In this document: positions 26,648-35,219 of the stretch, piece by piece
Layout of the letters: each line of letters opens with the position of its first letter
Position numbering within the stretch: position 1 is the first letter of the stretch
Source of the DNA: Desulfitibacter alkalitolerans DSM 16504
GTDB lineage: Bacteria > Bacillota > DSM-16504 > Desulfitibacterales > Desulfitibacteraceae
Direction of reading: 5' to 3'
Length of the DNA stretch: 64,000 nucleotides
NCBI RefSeq assembly: GCF_000620305.1
Contig: NZ_KK211100.1
Span: 1,135,275-1,199,274 of the forward strand
Made by a program: the position numbers and the translations under genes
The notes under the pieces: generated by a model
Told to the model about the DNA's origin: nothing
Databases searched by the model: none
What the model saw: the letters and a program-made list of their open reading frames with translations, nothing else

Positions 26648-27055
26648 CTAATTTTTAACTTCAAAGGTCATCTTGAAAATTTTATCAATAAACTCTTTGT
26701 TTAAGACTTCCCTTGTTTCACTAATTTCATAAGAACCTTCAGTCATAAAACCATATGCACAGTAATTTATGATCTTTATAACCGCAATTTTATCATTAAG
26801 TCGATTTGTAACGGTTACTTCATTTTTGTACCCATCACTTATAAATTTTAGATTGTTTTCACCGATACTTACTATTAATTCATCACAAACGCCTTTTTTG
26901 TACATGGAAACTAGCGTTGGATCCATTTTCTTTATTGGGTCAGTTAATTCCAAAAACTCTTCTTCTATAAAATCAAAAACCTTATTTAAAGAGTTTAGAG
27001 TTCCTTCCTCTATGCTTTTGTAAAGTAGTTCTCTCCATTCATTCAAAACCATCAC
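26648..27055 (-). CDS. Hypothetical protein
   Basis: About 135 residues, mainly helical at the N-terminus (WRELLYKSIEEGTLNSLNKVFDF) and strand-rich later (EVTVTNRLNDKIAVIKII). No motif, signal or membrane segment is recognised. GAGGGTG precedes the start; ATG or the following TTG are both possible. It lies 21 bp after the SagB-like gene on the same strand and may share its transcript. Confidence 0.6.
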   Translation of the reverse strand: MMVLNEWRELLYKSIEEGTLNSLNKVFDFIEEEFLELTDPIKKMDPTLVSMYKKGVCDELIVSIGENNLKFISDGYKNEVTVTNRLNDKIAVIKIINYCAYGFMTEGSYEISETREVLNKEFIDKIFKMTFEVKN

Positions 27056-27076
27056 CCTCTACTTATAATTTCCGTT

Positions 27077-27835
27077 TTAAATCGTCTTACCCACCGAAGC
27101 CATATACACTACAAATTCATCCTCACCATCAACACCCAGCAAGGCATCTGCACCTTCTTGGTCATAAGCTGCTATGGCACAAGTACCGGCACCAATTCCT
27201 TCACAGACAAGGTATAGATTTTGACACACGTGACCCACATCAATGGCAATTACTTTATATGCAGCAAGGCCATATCGCCATTCCATTCTATAGGGAATTG
27301 CAGTCCAAATAAAGGTAACTGCTGAATTCCCTGCAAATTTTTGCCCAAAGGCTGCTCTAGTGGTCTTTTGCCTGAGGTTATGTGGTGAGGATTCAAAAAG
27401 AAGCTGATGTGTCGTGGGCAGGTATCTATATATCCCCTGTTTTAAACCCTGTATGTTAAAAACAGTTAAGTACGTTTCAAATGCATGGCGGCATCCTGCT
27501 GAAGGAACCGTGCGAAGAGCATGCCCATGTGACGGTTCTCCTCTTATACCCTGTGTGGCCCAAAGCAGGAAAGATATTTCTTCCATGGTAAGTGGTTCAT
27601 CAGTGTATTTTCTTCTGCTCTTTCGTTTTGCTATTGTCGCAGCCAAGTCTATTCCCTTAATATTTTGCAAATTCTCAGGTTTTATTAGGTCAACCTTCAC
27701 AGCATCTGTACTATGGGGTTTTTCAATGAGAGGGCTTTCTACGCCCATGTTTTGATCAGTTTCAGAAAAATCAATTGCCTTACGGATGGTGTCTTTAAGA
27801 AAAAACCTGTATTGCCTTCTTAATTCCTTCTCCAC
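27077..27835 (-). CDS. SagB/ThcOx-type nitroreductase family oxidoreductase
   Basis: A 252-residue FMN-dependent oxidoreductase. Features of the SagB-type group are the RKSRRKYTDEPLTMEEISFLLWATQGI block, the RTVPSAGCRHAFETYLTV segment and a C-terminal GADALLGVDGEDEFVVYMASVGK. In known SagB members the enzyme oxidises azolines in peptide natural products; many members are stand-alone and uncharacterised. No cyclodehydratase or precursor-peptide gene is nearby, so a peptide-modification role is not supported. Confidence 0.85.
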   Translation of the reverse strand: MEKELRRQYRFFLKDTIRKAIDFSETDQNMGVESPLIEKPHSTDAVKVDLIKPENLQNIKGIDLAATIAKRKSRRKYTDEPLTMEEISFLLWATQGIRGEPSHGHALRTVPSAGCRHAFETYLTVFNIQGLKQGIYRYLPTTHQLLFESSPHNLRQKTTRAAFGQKFAGNSAVTFIWTAIPYRMEWRYGLAAYKVIAIDVGHVCQNLYLVCEGIGAGTCAIAAYDQEGADALLGVDGEDEFVVYMASVGKTI

Positions 27836-27969
27836 ATTACATCACCTGCCTTAAATTAACTATTTATATTATAACTCAAATAGCCCACATACATCCTTGT
27901 TAGACTTATACCCCCACCTCTATCCTCTAAACGCTAATATAGCCTAATCCTTTATTATCTTATATTCTC

Positions 27970-29196
27970 TTAAAAGTATTTATTTAGAATGCTCAATTGT
28001 TTAGGAACAACCTTAAATGGTACTGCACCGGCTGTTATTTGACTCACATTACCAGCAAGAAAAATATCCATGGACGGACAGTAAAATAGCCATGAGCCGG
28101 AAGCTCCTGTGTGTCCTATAACCCCTGGCATGGGGTTAAAAGGGGTAAAAATACGCGGCATTTTAAAGCGCATCATTCCTAGGCTGTATTCAATTGGCCA
28201 ACCGGGGCCCACTGGACTAAAAGACAAGCCGAATTTGTTCCACTCGTTTAGCATAAGATCAAGGGTGATGGGTTTAGCAAAGACTCTGCCATAAATCAGC
28301 GCCCGCATGAATGCCAGCAGATCAACGATGGTACTATTTAAATCTCCTATAGAGCTCATTGCTTTTGGTATGTTTAGGGGCATATCTTTATACCATACTG
28401 TAGCTGCTTGAGAAACAGGGTCAGTTGGCAGGGTTCCTGGAAGGAACGTTTGTTTTAAATTTAGGGGTTTATACAGCATTTCTTCAAAGGCTGCATGTAA
28501 GGATTGCCCAGTTACAGCCGTGATGATAGCAATGAGCAGCTGAAAATTTGTATCAGAATAACGAACTTTCTTTTTCCCTTCCTCCAAAGACCGGGGAGGA
28601 AAGTGAGGAGATTTTACCCTGCGGACTATCTGCATACTTTCATCAATAGAAACAGTCCGATCACCTTCTTCAAGGAGACTTTCAAATAGGCTTTTTTCAC
28701 CCTTTGTATGAACTATCAAATAGTCGGGTAGACCCGATGAATGACTGAGTAAATGACGGATTGTAATCTTGTTTGTATAATCCGCGCCATTTGAAAGATG
28801 GAGTTCTCTAGTAATACTTTGGGGTAGATAAGCGGACATAGCATGATTTATGGATATTCGATCCTGCTCATGAAGCTTTAGTATTACAGCTGCAATGAAT
28901 AATTTCGTAACACTGGCAATCCAAAAAGGGGTTTCAACCTCCATGGGCGTCCCATCTGGGTTTGCTGCACCTCGGGCTCCAGACCACTGGAAAGATCCGT
29001 CACCACTTTCAACTGCAGTAATTGCATGCATGATATTGTTTGTCTTTATAAGATCATTTAAGAGTTCCTCCAGACGCTCTTTAATTGTGTCATTTTCTGA
29101 GGCTGTTAGTGGCTTTTTTTGTCTAATTTTAAACATAATATGTGCGTTACAAAAAGGAAGACTATATTTTACCTCCTCAGTAACGATTTGCACCAC
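27970..29196 (-). CDS. Serine hydrolase, class C beta-lactamase family
   Basis: A 408-residue member of the penicillin-binding/beta-lactamase-like hydrolases. The S-x-x-K nucleophile motif is SVTK in ASVTKLF (about 93-96), followed by the second-motif tyrosine in VRYSDTNFQ (the usual Y-x-N is Y-S-D here) and HTGASGS as the third motif. There is no signal peptide, so it may be cytoplasmic or use an unrecognised route. Substrate unknown; esterase or D-amino peptidase are typical for the group. Confidence 0.82.
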   Translation of the reverse strand: MVQIVTEEVKYSLPFCNAHIMFKIRQKKPLTASENDTIKERLEELLNDLIKTNNIMHAITAVESGDGSFQWSGARGAANPDGTPMEVETPFWIASVTKLFIAAVILKLHEQDRISINHAMSAYLPQSITRELHLSNGADYTNKITIRHLLSHSSGLPDYLIVHTKGEKSLFESLLEEGDRTVSIDESMQIVRRVKSPHFPPRSLEEGKKKVRYSDTNFQLLIAIITAVTGQSLHAAFEEMLYKPLNLKQTFLPGTLPTDPVSQAATVWYKDMPLNIPKAMSSIGDLNSTIVDLLAFMRALIYGRVFAKPITLDLMLNEWNKFGLSFSPVGPGWPIEYSLGMMRFKMPRIFTPFNPMPGVIGHTGASGSWLFYCPSMDIFLAGNVSQITAGAVPFKVVPKQLSILNKYF

Positions 29197-29312
29197 CCTT
29201 CACTAATATTCATCTTTCATTTTATATTTAGAAAACATCTAATTTAGAAAAAATTCCTTCTAGGATTTCTTCTTTATGTTTAAATTTTCCTGCCTAATGA
29301 TGTTATAATTTT

Positions 29313-29755
29313 TAGCCAGAGTAACCAGAGGGACGGTTCCTTTGGCTGCTTTGCGCTAGTCAGTAAGAGAACTGTACCTTTACTATGATTTAGTACACCT
29401 TAGTACACTTGACACTTTAGCATCTTTTTGTACACTTGAGCACAAAAAACCAGGCAAAAGTGCTGCCCGGTTTCATGACAATATTCTTTTATAGCCAAAT
29501 ATTGTTTTCTATAAATGTGATTTCTAATTATTCCTAATTGTGCTTCTAAAAATTGTGATTATTAATTGTGCTTCTTTATTGTGATTCCTAAGTTTATATA
29601 ACAATCTTTACTCTATAGCTTTTGGAATTTAACTATTGGTTAATTGGTACAAAGGCGTCATCCTTCCATTGGCCATTTACTTCTGCCAGCACTGCCATCA
29701 TTAGAAAGCCTTCCATGGGAGGCAGTTGGAGCCCAACTGTAAATGAAGAGGTTCC
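29313..29755. repeat. Intact copy of the duplicated block
   Basis: Counterpart of 25775-26150. It contains the diverged REP-like AACCAGAGGGACGGTTCC, a terminator (29449-29475), the TTCCTAATTATTCCTAATTG stretch and the 3' end of the PrcB-like lipoprotein gene. Confidence 0.8.
29449..29475 (-). terminator. Terminator of the PrcB-like gene
   Basis: The stem AACCGGGCA / TGCCTGGTT with a TTTTT run on the minus strand, about 160 bp beyond the gene's stop. Confidence 0.75.
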
Positions 29756-30427
29756 ATCCACTAACTTTAAAACAACATCCTGTTCCACATATATATTGTG
29801 GCCATCCTCCAGAGTAAATTTGAGCCTTTCAACTGCGGTCTCACCTTTAATAAGAAGAACATCCTTAAAAATATTGCCCTTGTCAATAAATTCTAGTTGG
29901 ACATATTTTCCTTCACCTTCAACTTTCACATCATCCAACAGGTTTTTCCCCTCACCAGCTGAAGCTTCCCCATCAATCTCTCTTACAACCCCTGTTTTAA
30001 CAACATTCACCTCAACACCTTGCTCCACCGCAAAAATAATATGGGGATAAGTTATGACCTGGGTAACCATTTCTCCTGGTGCAGGCTCAACAATGACAGC
30101 CTCAAACTGCAGCTTATTAGCTTCTGTGAGGGTAACTTCCCCTGGTTTCACTTCATATCCACCAGTGGGTTTTTCTCCAAATGCCACCACATAGACATCA
30201 TAATCACCAAAAGTTTTCTGATGAAGCCCTTTTACAATAATAGATTCCTCAACCCAAGTTTTGACTTCATCACCTTTTACAGCACCCAATACCTCTTCCG
30301 GCCCAATAAGAATAGGGCCGATATCTGCTTTATCACCAGTATTCTGACACCCAGTTGCAGTAAATACAGTAAATGCAGTAAATATTAAAGCTGCAGCTGC
30401 AATAAATAGTAATAGTTTTTTAATCAT
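29633..30427 (-). CDS. PrcB-like C-terminal domain lipoprotein
   Basis: A 264-residue lipoprotein: a basic N-terminus, a hydrophobic helix and a lipobox-like TATGC with Cys at about 27. The middle region carries the PrcB_C pattern DVYVVAFGEKPTGGYEVKP, then VEPAPGEMVTQVITYPHIIFAVE. PrcB is a component of the Treponema dentilisin protease complex; elsewhere the domain occurs in secreted proteins of unknown role. A second strand-rich domain follows (150-264). The 3' end has been copied to 26.0 kb. Confidence 0.75.
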   Translation of the reverse strand: MIKKLLLFIAAAALIFTAFTVFTATGCQNTGDKADIGPILIGPEEVLGAVKGDEVKTWVEESIIVKGLHQKTFGDYDVYVVAFGEKPTGGYEVKPGEVTLTEANKLQFEAVIVEPAPGEMVTQVITYPHIIFAVEQGVEVNVVKTGVVREIDGEASAGEGKNLLDDVKVEGEGKYVQLEFIDKGNIFKDVLLIKGETAVERLKFTLEDGHNIYVEQDVVLKLVDGTSSFTVGLQLPPMEGFLMMAVLAEVNGQWKDDAFVPINQ

Positions 30428-30598
30428 TACGCAATCACCTCCTATTTGTCCATGTAAAAAACATCTACTTCGGCTACTTCAACTACTACTTTTTCTTACC
30501 ACGAGATAGCTAATTATATAGACTAGGTGGAGGCCAAAAAAGTTCCAATCCCAAACAATCCATTTTGTCAATTTGTCAAGCCTGACCCATTTCTTGTA

Positions 30599-30769
30599 TC
30601 AAATTTCCTTATCAAAAGTTTTACTTCCTCCTGTATTTTCTTTATAATATTCAACTAAATATTTATCTAGTTTTTCACTTATTTTAAGGAGAATATCTTT
30701 GCTCATGTTCATATTAACTGCATTCACAAGCAGCCTTCTTGCAACTTCTATCCTATCTATGATTTTCAC
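30599..30769 (-). CDS. Spo0E-family aspartyl-phosphate phosphatase
   Basis: A 56-residue protein from a GTG at 30769 (GGAGAG about 9 bp upstream; a longer ATG start at 30811 is less likely). The two-helix Spo0E pattern is present: IIDRIEVARRLLVNAV, then LLKISEKLDKYLVEYYK with the S-x-x-L-D core. Spo0E proteins remove phosphate from Spo0A and delay sporulation, so the host is likely a spore former. Eleven bases after the stop a 27-bp fragment of the 147-bp dispersed element is found. Confidence 0.8.
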   Translation of the reverse strand: MKIIDRIEVARRLLVNAVNMNMSKDILLKISEKLDKYLVEYYKENTGGSKTFDKEI

Positions 30770-30919
30770 CTGCCCACTCTCCTGTATACAACCTTTTACA
30801 ATTCTACACAATTTTACATTAAAATTGGGCTGTTTGCAAATATAAAATATATGCCTTTTGCATATTCAGATATATTCTAAAGTTCGGTAAAGTAGCCTCA
30901 ACAAGGGAGTGAATTAACT

Positions 30920-31306
30920 ATGACAGAAAAACATGAACTAGATTTAAAAGCTATTGGACAGAGAATAAGAACTGAAAGAGAAAAGCTTGCACTTTCCCGT
31001 GAAGAATTTGCAGAAATCATTGACCTGTCTGATTATTATGTAGGTCAATTAGAACGTGGAGAAAGAAAAATGAGCCTGCCAGTTCTGGTTAAAATCAGTG
31101 TTCATCTCCATGAATCTTTAGATTACCTGGTCTTTGGAACAGGCAAGGATACAGACCTTTTAAAGGAAGGCAGCAGCAGCTATGGGAAAGCTGACACCAA
31201 CAAGGGCAGGGAACTTAATCAATTGTTAACAAAATGCTCTACCAGGGAAATAGAGCTTATAGCAAAACTAGTCAAAACTCTAATTCCATATTTAAATTCA
31301 AAATAG
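30920..31306 (+). CDS. XRE-family helix-turn-helix regulator
   Basis: A 128-residue protein. The helix-turn-helix covers residues 10-66 (IGQRIRTEREKLALSREEFA, EIIDLSDYYVGQLERGERKM). The C-terminal part has a helical segment (RELNQLLTKCSTREIELIAKLV) typical of small Cro/C1 regulators of the sporulation or SinR-like type. It is divergent from the Spo0E-like gene 150 bp away. Target unknown. Confidence 0.85.
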   Translation: MTEKHELDLKAIGQRIRTEREKLALSREEFAEIIDLSDYYVGQLERGERKMSLPVLVKISVHLHESLDYLVFGTGKDTDLLKEGSSSYGKADTNKGRELNQLLTKCSTREIELIAKLVKTLIPYLNSK

Positions 31307-31327
31307 GGGCAAGTTTTTTGGCATGAG

Positions 31328-31359
31328 ATAAGTATTTTGGAGCTTTCCAAAATACTTAT
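31328..31359. terminator. Hairpin between convergent genes
   Basis: Perfect 14-bp arms, ATAAGTATTTTGGA and TCCAAAATACTTAT, with a 4-nt loop. It separates the XRE gene from the converging GGDEF gene. It has no long T run. Confidence 0.55.
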
Positions 31360-31398
31360 TGAAGCAAAATACCCATTGAAGAATGTAAAACTACAACA

Positions 31399-31995
31399 TC
31401 ACATGTATTCCATCCCCATAATAATGCAATTCTTTTTTTCCTTTGCCTTGTATAAAGCTTTGTCAGCTGCCTTTATAAGCTGCTCAACCTCAAGTCCCTT
31501 TTCTATTTTTGCAGACACTATGCCTATACTTGCAGTAATTCTGCAGTTGATATTCCCGCAGGAAAAGTCATAGTTTTCTATGGCACTTTTTATTCTCTTG
31601 GTAATATCCATTACTTCCATAGCATTTGTACGAAAAAGAATTATTGCAAACTCCTCGCCTCCCCACCTGCAGATTATATCATTTGCCCTTGTATTGTTTG
31701 TCAATATATCAGCAAACTGGTTCAGCACCTTGTCCCCTACCAGATGACCATATGTGTCATTGATATCCTTAAAACAATCAATATCAAGAAGAATAAGAGA
31801 AACCTGGGTGTTGGGCTTTAATTCTGACATCTTTTTATAAAAATACCTTCTGCTGTAAAGACCAGTAAGTGGGTCCGTATAAGCTTGTTTATACAAATGC
31901 TTGATTATAACAATAAATATGAAGATGACAATGATCTGTACCAGAACCAATAGTTTCCACAAGCCAGCTTGATTTAAACCATCATAAATACCCAT
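31399..31995 (-). CDS. Single-helix GGDEF diguanylate cyclase
   Basis: A 198-residue protein with one membrane helix (LLVLVQIIVIFIFIVII) and then a minimal GGDEF domain from TDPLTGLYSRRYF. The signature is GGEEF and the I-site RAND is five residues before it. It is short for the class, with no sensor domain, so its input may come from partners. It is the third I-site-bearing diguanylate cyclase in the window. Confidence 0.88.
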   Translation of the reverse strand: MGIYDGLNQAGLWKLLVLVQIIVIFIFIVIIKHLYKQAYTDPLTGLYSRRYFYKKMSELKPNTQVSLILLDIDCFKDINDTYGHLVGDKVLNQFADILTNNTRANDIICRWGGEEFAIILFRTNAMEVMDITKRIKSAIENYDFSCGNINCRITASIGIVSAKIEKGLEVEQLIKAADKALYKAKEKKNCIIMGMEYM

Positions 31996-32103
31996 TTCTT
32001 TTTCCCCCCTGGCATAATGGTTACTATAATTTTACATTAAATATTTGCCATGTGCAAATGCTTAGTGCTAGCTTGGAGCATAAAAGTTTTTAGCTTGATT
32101 AAT

Positions 32104-32250
32104 ATACTCATCATAATAAAGGGGGAATACTGCATAGTCGTTGCGATTATCTTCGTGAGTTATTTGCTCCAAATGAATAGCCCTGAGAGATTTCTCTGGC
32201 AGGGCTTTACCTGAGGTTAATATTTTTTGTCAATTTGTCAAGCCTGACCC
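32104..32250. repeat. 147-bp dispersed element, copy 1
   Basis: Almost identical to 45100-45246. Inside is a hairpin AGCCCTG ... CAGGGCT with a second inner AGAGA/TCTCT pair, and one end is GTCAATTTGTCAAGCCTGAC. Its end lies within the coding sequence of the M24 peptidase and supplies the codons for G-S-G-L-T-N and the stop. Fragments are at 30563-30589 and 50762-50823. Confidence 0.85.
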
Positions 32251-33333
32251 CAATGGAAATTTGTTAAGTTCCAGGGGTGCATTATCATTTACTACAACTA
32301 TATTTTCTAGCCTTATTCCAAATTCACCAGGCATATAAATACCTGGTTCTATGCTAAAGGCCATGCCATTTTCCAGGACATTTGTATTTCCCCCCATTAT
32401 ATATGGATCTTCATGAACTTCAATTCCTATTCCATGGCCAGTTCTATGGATGAAATATTCTCCGTAACCTGCACTTGAAATCACATTCCTAACAGCCAAA
32501 TCTAAGTCCTCTATTTTTTTACCTTTAACTGCTTCCTTATATCCCGCATCATAAGCAGCTTTTACTATATCATAAATCTCCCTTTGCCTGCTGTTTGCTT
32601 TACCAAGGAAAAAGGTCCTGGTCATATCCGAACAATACCCTTTATATACTGCACCAAAGTCCATGACTACAAATTCGCCAGCTTTAAGCTCCCTGTCAGT
32701 AGGGCTGTGATGGGGCAGGGCACTATTAGGCCCTGAAGCAACTATGGGCTTAAAGGCAATATCATCTGCTCCTGCCTCCCTTATCTGAGTTTCAATAAGA
32801 TGGGCCACCTTTCTTTCACTAATCCCAGGCCTGATAACATCAACCATCTGTGACATGACTTCATCAATAATCTTGCCGGCAGCCAGCATCAATTCAATTT
32901 CAGTTGGATCCTTGCACATCTTTAATAGTCCTAGTATTCCTGATGCCCCAATATACTCTGCTTTAGAAAAACACTCCATTATATTTAGAAAGTGGCCAGT
33001 CCAGAGCTGTTCATCCACAGCAACCTTAAATCCCCTTTCTGCAAGTGCCAGTTTCAGCAGGGAACAGGAGTTTTCAGTATCCTTCCAGTACTTTAGCTTA
33101 AAAAATCCCCCTAGCTCAAGCTCCCTGAATTTTTCCCTGTACATTTCTGGCAGCAGCAGGACTGGCATTCCCTTTTTAGGTATTACAATCAGCTGTAAAC
33201 GTTCATCAACTACTGTTTTCTTTCCTGTTAAATAAAACATATTAGAAGTTGGCCCTATAAGCATGTAATCCACATTCAAGTCGCCCATTAAACCCTGAAC
33301 CCTGCTGATTCTATTTAAATAAACATCGGTCAT
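32230..33333 (-). CDS. M24-family metallopeptidase (Xaa-Pro aminopeptidase-like)
   Basis: About 367 residues. The pita-bread metal ligands are in place: D in MDFGAVYKGYCSDMTRT, H in HRTGHGIG, E in FSIEPGIY and E in RLENIV. The N-terminal creatinase-like domain is complete. I chose ATG 33333 (GGGGTGG 9 bp upstream) over 33363. It is the last gene of the hydantoinase operon. It could cleave dipeptides released inside the cell, or be a creatinase-type amidinohydrolase; the context favours amide or peptide cleavage. The last six codons come from a dispersed element. Confidence 0.85.
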   Translation of the reverse strand: MTDVYLNRISRVQGLMGDLNVDYMLIGPTSNMFYLTGKKTVVDERLQLIVIPKKGMPVLLLPEMYREKFRELELGGFFKLKYWKDTENSCSLLKLALAERGFKVAVDEQLWTGHFLNIMECFSKAEYIGASGILGLLKMCKDPTEIELMLAAGKIIDEVMSQMVDVIRPGISERKVAHLIETQIREAGADDIAFKPIVASGPNSALPHHSPTDRELKAGEFVVMDFGAVYKGYCSDMTRTFFLGKANSRQREIYDIVKAAYDAGYKEAVKGKKIEDLDLAVRNVISSAGYGEYFIHRTGHGIGIEVHEDPYIMGGNTNVLENGMAFSIEPGIYMPGEFGIRLENIVVVNDNAPLELNKFPLGSGLTN

Positions 33334-33428
33334 TTCCTTTAACCACCCCTTACTGTAATCCATGCTTTACCATATTTTTTTATCCTGGTTCTCTCCTTAG
33401 CATGTTCAATGTTTCCAGTTAAACCTTT

Positions 33429-34226
33429 TTATTTTTCCCCATTGTTTCGTGTCCATAAGCCCTCTGCCCCATATTGCCTTTCAAGGTCCCACTCAACAAT
33501 TTCTTTAACTGGCGGAGTCTCAAAGCCCCCTGATTTGCTGGGCTTCCACCCCATCTTGTTGCGAACCTCAACAAGATATTCGGCCTGCTTAAAGGGAGCC
33601 AGCACTGCATCAATTACCGGAACTCCTATTAATTCCTGCAGCTCCCTGTAAAAACCAAATTGTATTGTACATCCCAGGATTACTACCTCAGCAAAATCAT
33701 CTTTAACAGCCCTTTCAGCCTCACTTTTTAACATGGCTTCTGTATGTTTTTCGTCTTCATGGAATTCCAGTACACCCATTTCCAATGACCTGAAGGATGC
33801 CAGTTTTTCACCATATCCATACTTGAACACATTACGCCGCATGGCAGGTATCCACTTCCTCCTGCCCACCATTATGGAAAATCTGTCACCCAGCATGGCA
33901 GCCAGCTGCATGGATGCCTCTGCAGGGGCAGTAACCACCATACTCTCACATATTTCGCGGGCCTCATGCAAAAAGGGATCATAGAAGCATCCAATTACTG
34001 CAGCATCATAGCCCTGCTTTTCAGCCTGTTTTATTGTATGCAGCAGTTCAACACCAATTAGGGCTTCATAATAATGAAACTCTAAATGCCTGGGCCCCTT
34101 TTTAAGAGATATCACATGAACCTCAGTATTGTCATCTTTTGCAGCTGCCAGATATTCCTTGACCGCAGTATCCCATGTATTATGACCAACAGGGTTAATA
34201 AAAAGTATCCCTTTTGTTACCACCAT
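33429..34226 (-). CDS. Asp/Glu/hydantoin racemase family protein
   Basis: A 265-residue member of the Asp/Glu racemase superfamily. Both catalytic cysteines appear, in VIGCFYDP (about 76) and VILGCTIQFG (about 188), and the start INPVGHNTW is typical of hydantoin racemases. AGGAGAAGG precedes the ATG. In the operon it would convert D and L isomers of the hydantoin or amino-acid substrate so that both can be used. Spacing to the ATPase gene is 14 bp. Confidence 0.85.
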   Translation of the reverse strand: MVVTKGILFINPVGHNTWDTAVKEYLAAAKDDNTEVHVISLKKGPRHLEFHYYEALIGVELLHTIKQAEKQGYDAAVIGCFYDPFLHEAREICESMVVTAPAEASMQLAAMLGDRFSIMVGRRKWIPAMRRNVFKYGYGEKLASFRSLEMGVLEFHEDEKHTEAMLKSEAERAVKDDFAEVVILGCTIQFGFYRELQELIGVPVIDAVLAPFKQAEYLVEVRNKMGWKPSKSGGFETPPVKEIVEWDLERQYGAEGLWTRNNGEK

Positions 34227-34240
34227 AACCTTCTCCTTTC

Positions 34241-35218
34241 CTATTTTTTATCATATAAATGGCATCGTACAAAATGCCCGGGAACTACTTCTCTCATTTC
34301 CGGGTCAGTAATGCTGCACTCCCTGCTCCTTTCCCTGCAGCGCAGGTGAAAGCTGCAGCCTGGAGGTATATTAACTGGTGATGGAATTTCTCCAGTAGAT
34401 AAAACCCTTTTAGGCTTAAGGGCTTCCTCTTCTTCAGAAACAACTGGAATAGCAGAAAGGAGCATCCTTGTATAGGGATGAAGGGGATTTTTAAAGAAGC
34501 TAACAGTTTCGGTCATTTCACAGATCTTTCCCAGGTACATTATTGCTACCCTAGTGGCAATGTTTCTCATGAGGCTTAAATCATGGGTAATAAATAGATA
34601 GGTAAGCTCCTGCTTCTTCTGCAGCTGCATGAGCATATTAATAATCTTGGCCTGAATGGACACATCCAGGGCAGAGGTAGGTTCATCCAGGACAATAAAC
34701 CTTGGATTAGCAGCCAGGGCCCTGGCAATGGCTACCATCTGCCGCTCACCACCGCCAATGGAAGCTGGAGATTTGTACATATAATCTGGGGACAATTCAA
34801 CCAGCTGCAAAATGGAGGCAATTTTCCTGTCCACTTCACTTTTCTTGACAATTTTATGAACCCTTAAGGGAAGCTCCATTATCTGTCTGATTGTCTGCTG
34901 CCTGTTTAATGATGAGCCAGGGTCCTGAAAAACAATCTGTATATCTTTTTTTAAAGTCAGAGACCTTTTGTGGCTGACTGCACAAATATCCTGACCTAGA
35001 AAAACCATCCTGCCTTCTGTAGGGCTGTACATCCCCATCAAGGTATACGCAAGGGTGCTTTTTCCTGAACCTGATTCACCAACCAAACCCATAACCTCAC
35101 CTTTTTTAACACTTAGATTTACCCCGTCAACTGCTTTCACAAATCCCTGTCGGCCATTTGGGAGGTTAACAGGAAAATATGTTTTTAGATTTTCAATAAT
35201 TAATATGCTATCATTCAT
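34241..35218 (-). CDS. Peptide-type ABC transporter ATPase (OppF/DppF-like)
   Basis: A 325-residue ATPase. Walker A is GESGSGKST, the Q-loop region follows and Walker B is IVLDEPTSALD. The signature is unusual: it reads SIGGGERQ rather than LSGGQ-type. The C-terminal oligopeptide-transporter domain keeps the cysteine-rich CSFHLRC. Start is ATG 35218 with GGAGG 8 bp upstream. It sits right after the DppD-like ATPase gene and is presumed to form a heterodimer with it. Confidence 0.9.
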   Translation of the reverse strand: MNDSILIIENLKTYFPVNLPNGRQGFVKAVDGVNLSVKKGEVMGLVGESGSGKSTLAYTLMGMYSPTEGRMVFLGQDICAVSHKRSLTLKKDIQIVFQDPGSSLNRQQTIRQIMELPLRVHKIVKKSEVDRKIASILQLVELSPDYMYKSPASIGGGERQMVAIARALAANPRFIVLDEPTSALDVSIQAKIINMLMQLQKKQELTYLFITHDLSLMRNIATRVAIMYLGKICEMTETVSFFKNPLHPYTRMLLSAIPVVSEEEEALKPKRVLSTGEIPSPVNIPPGCSFHLRCRERSRECSITDPEMREVVPGHFVRCHLYDKK

Positions 35219-35219
35219 T

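Noticed and set aside
27077-27835. Peptide natural-product cluster around the SagB-like gene
   Set aside because: No precursor peptide, cyclodehydratase or exporter is nearby; stand-alone members are common.
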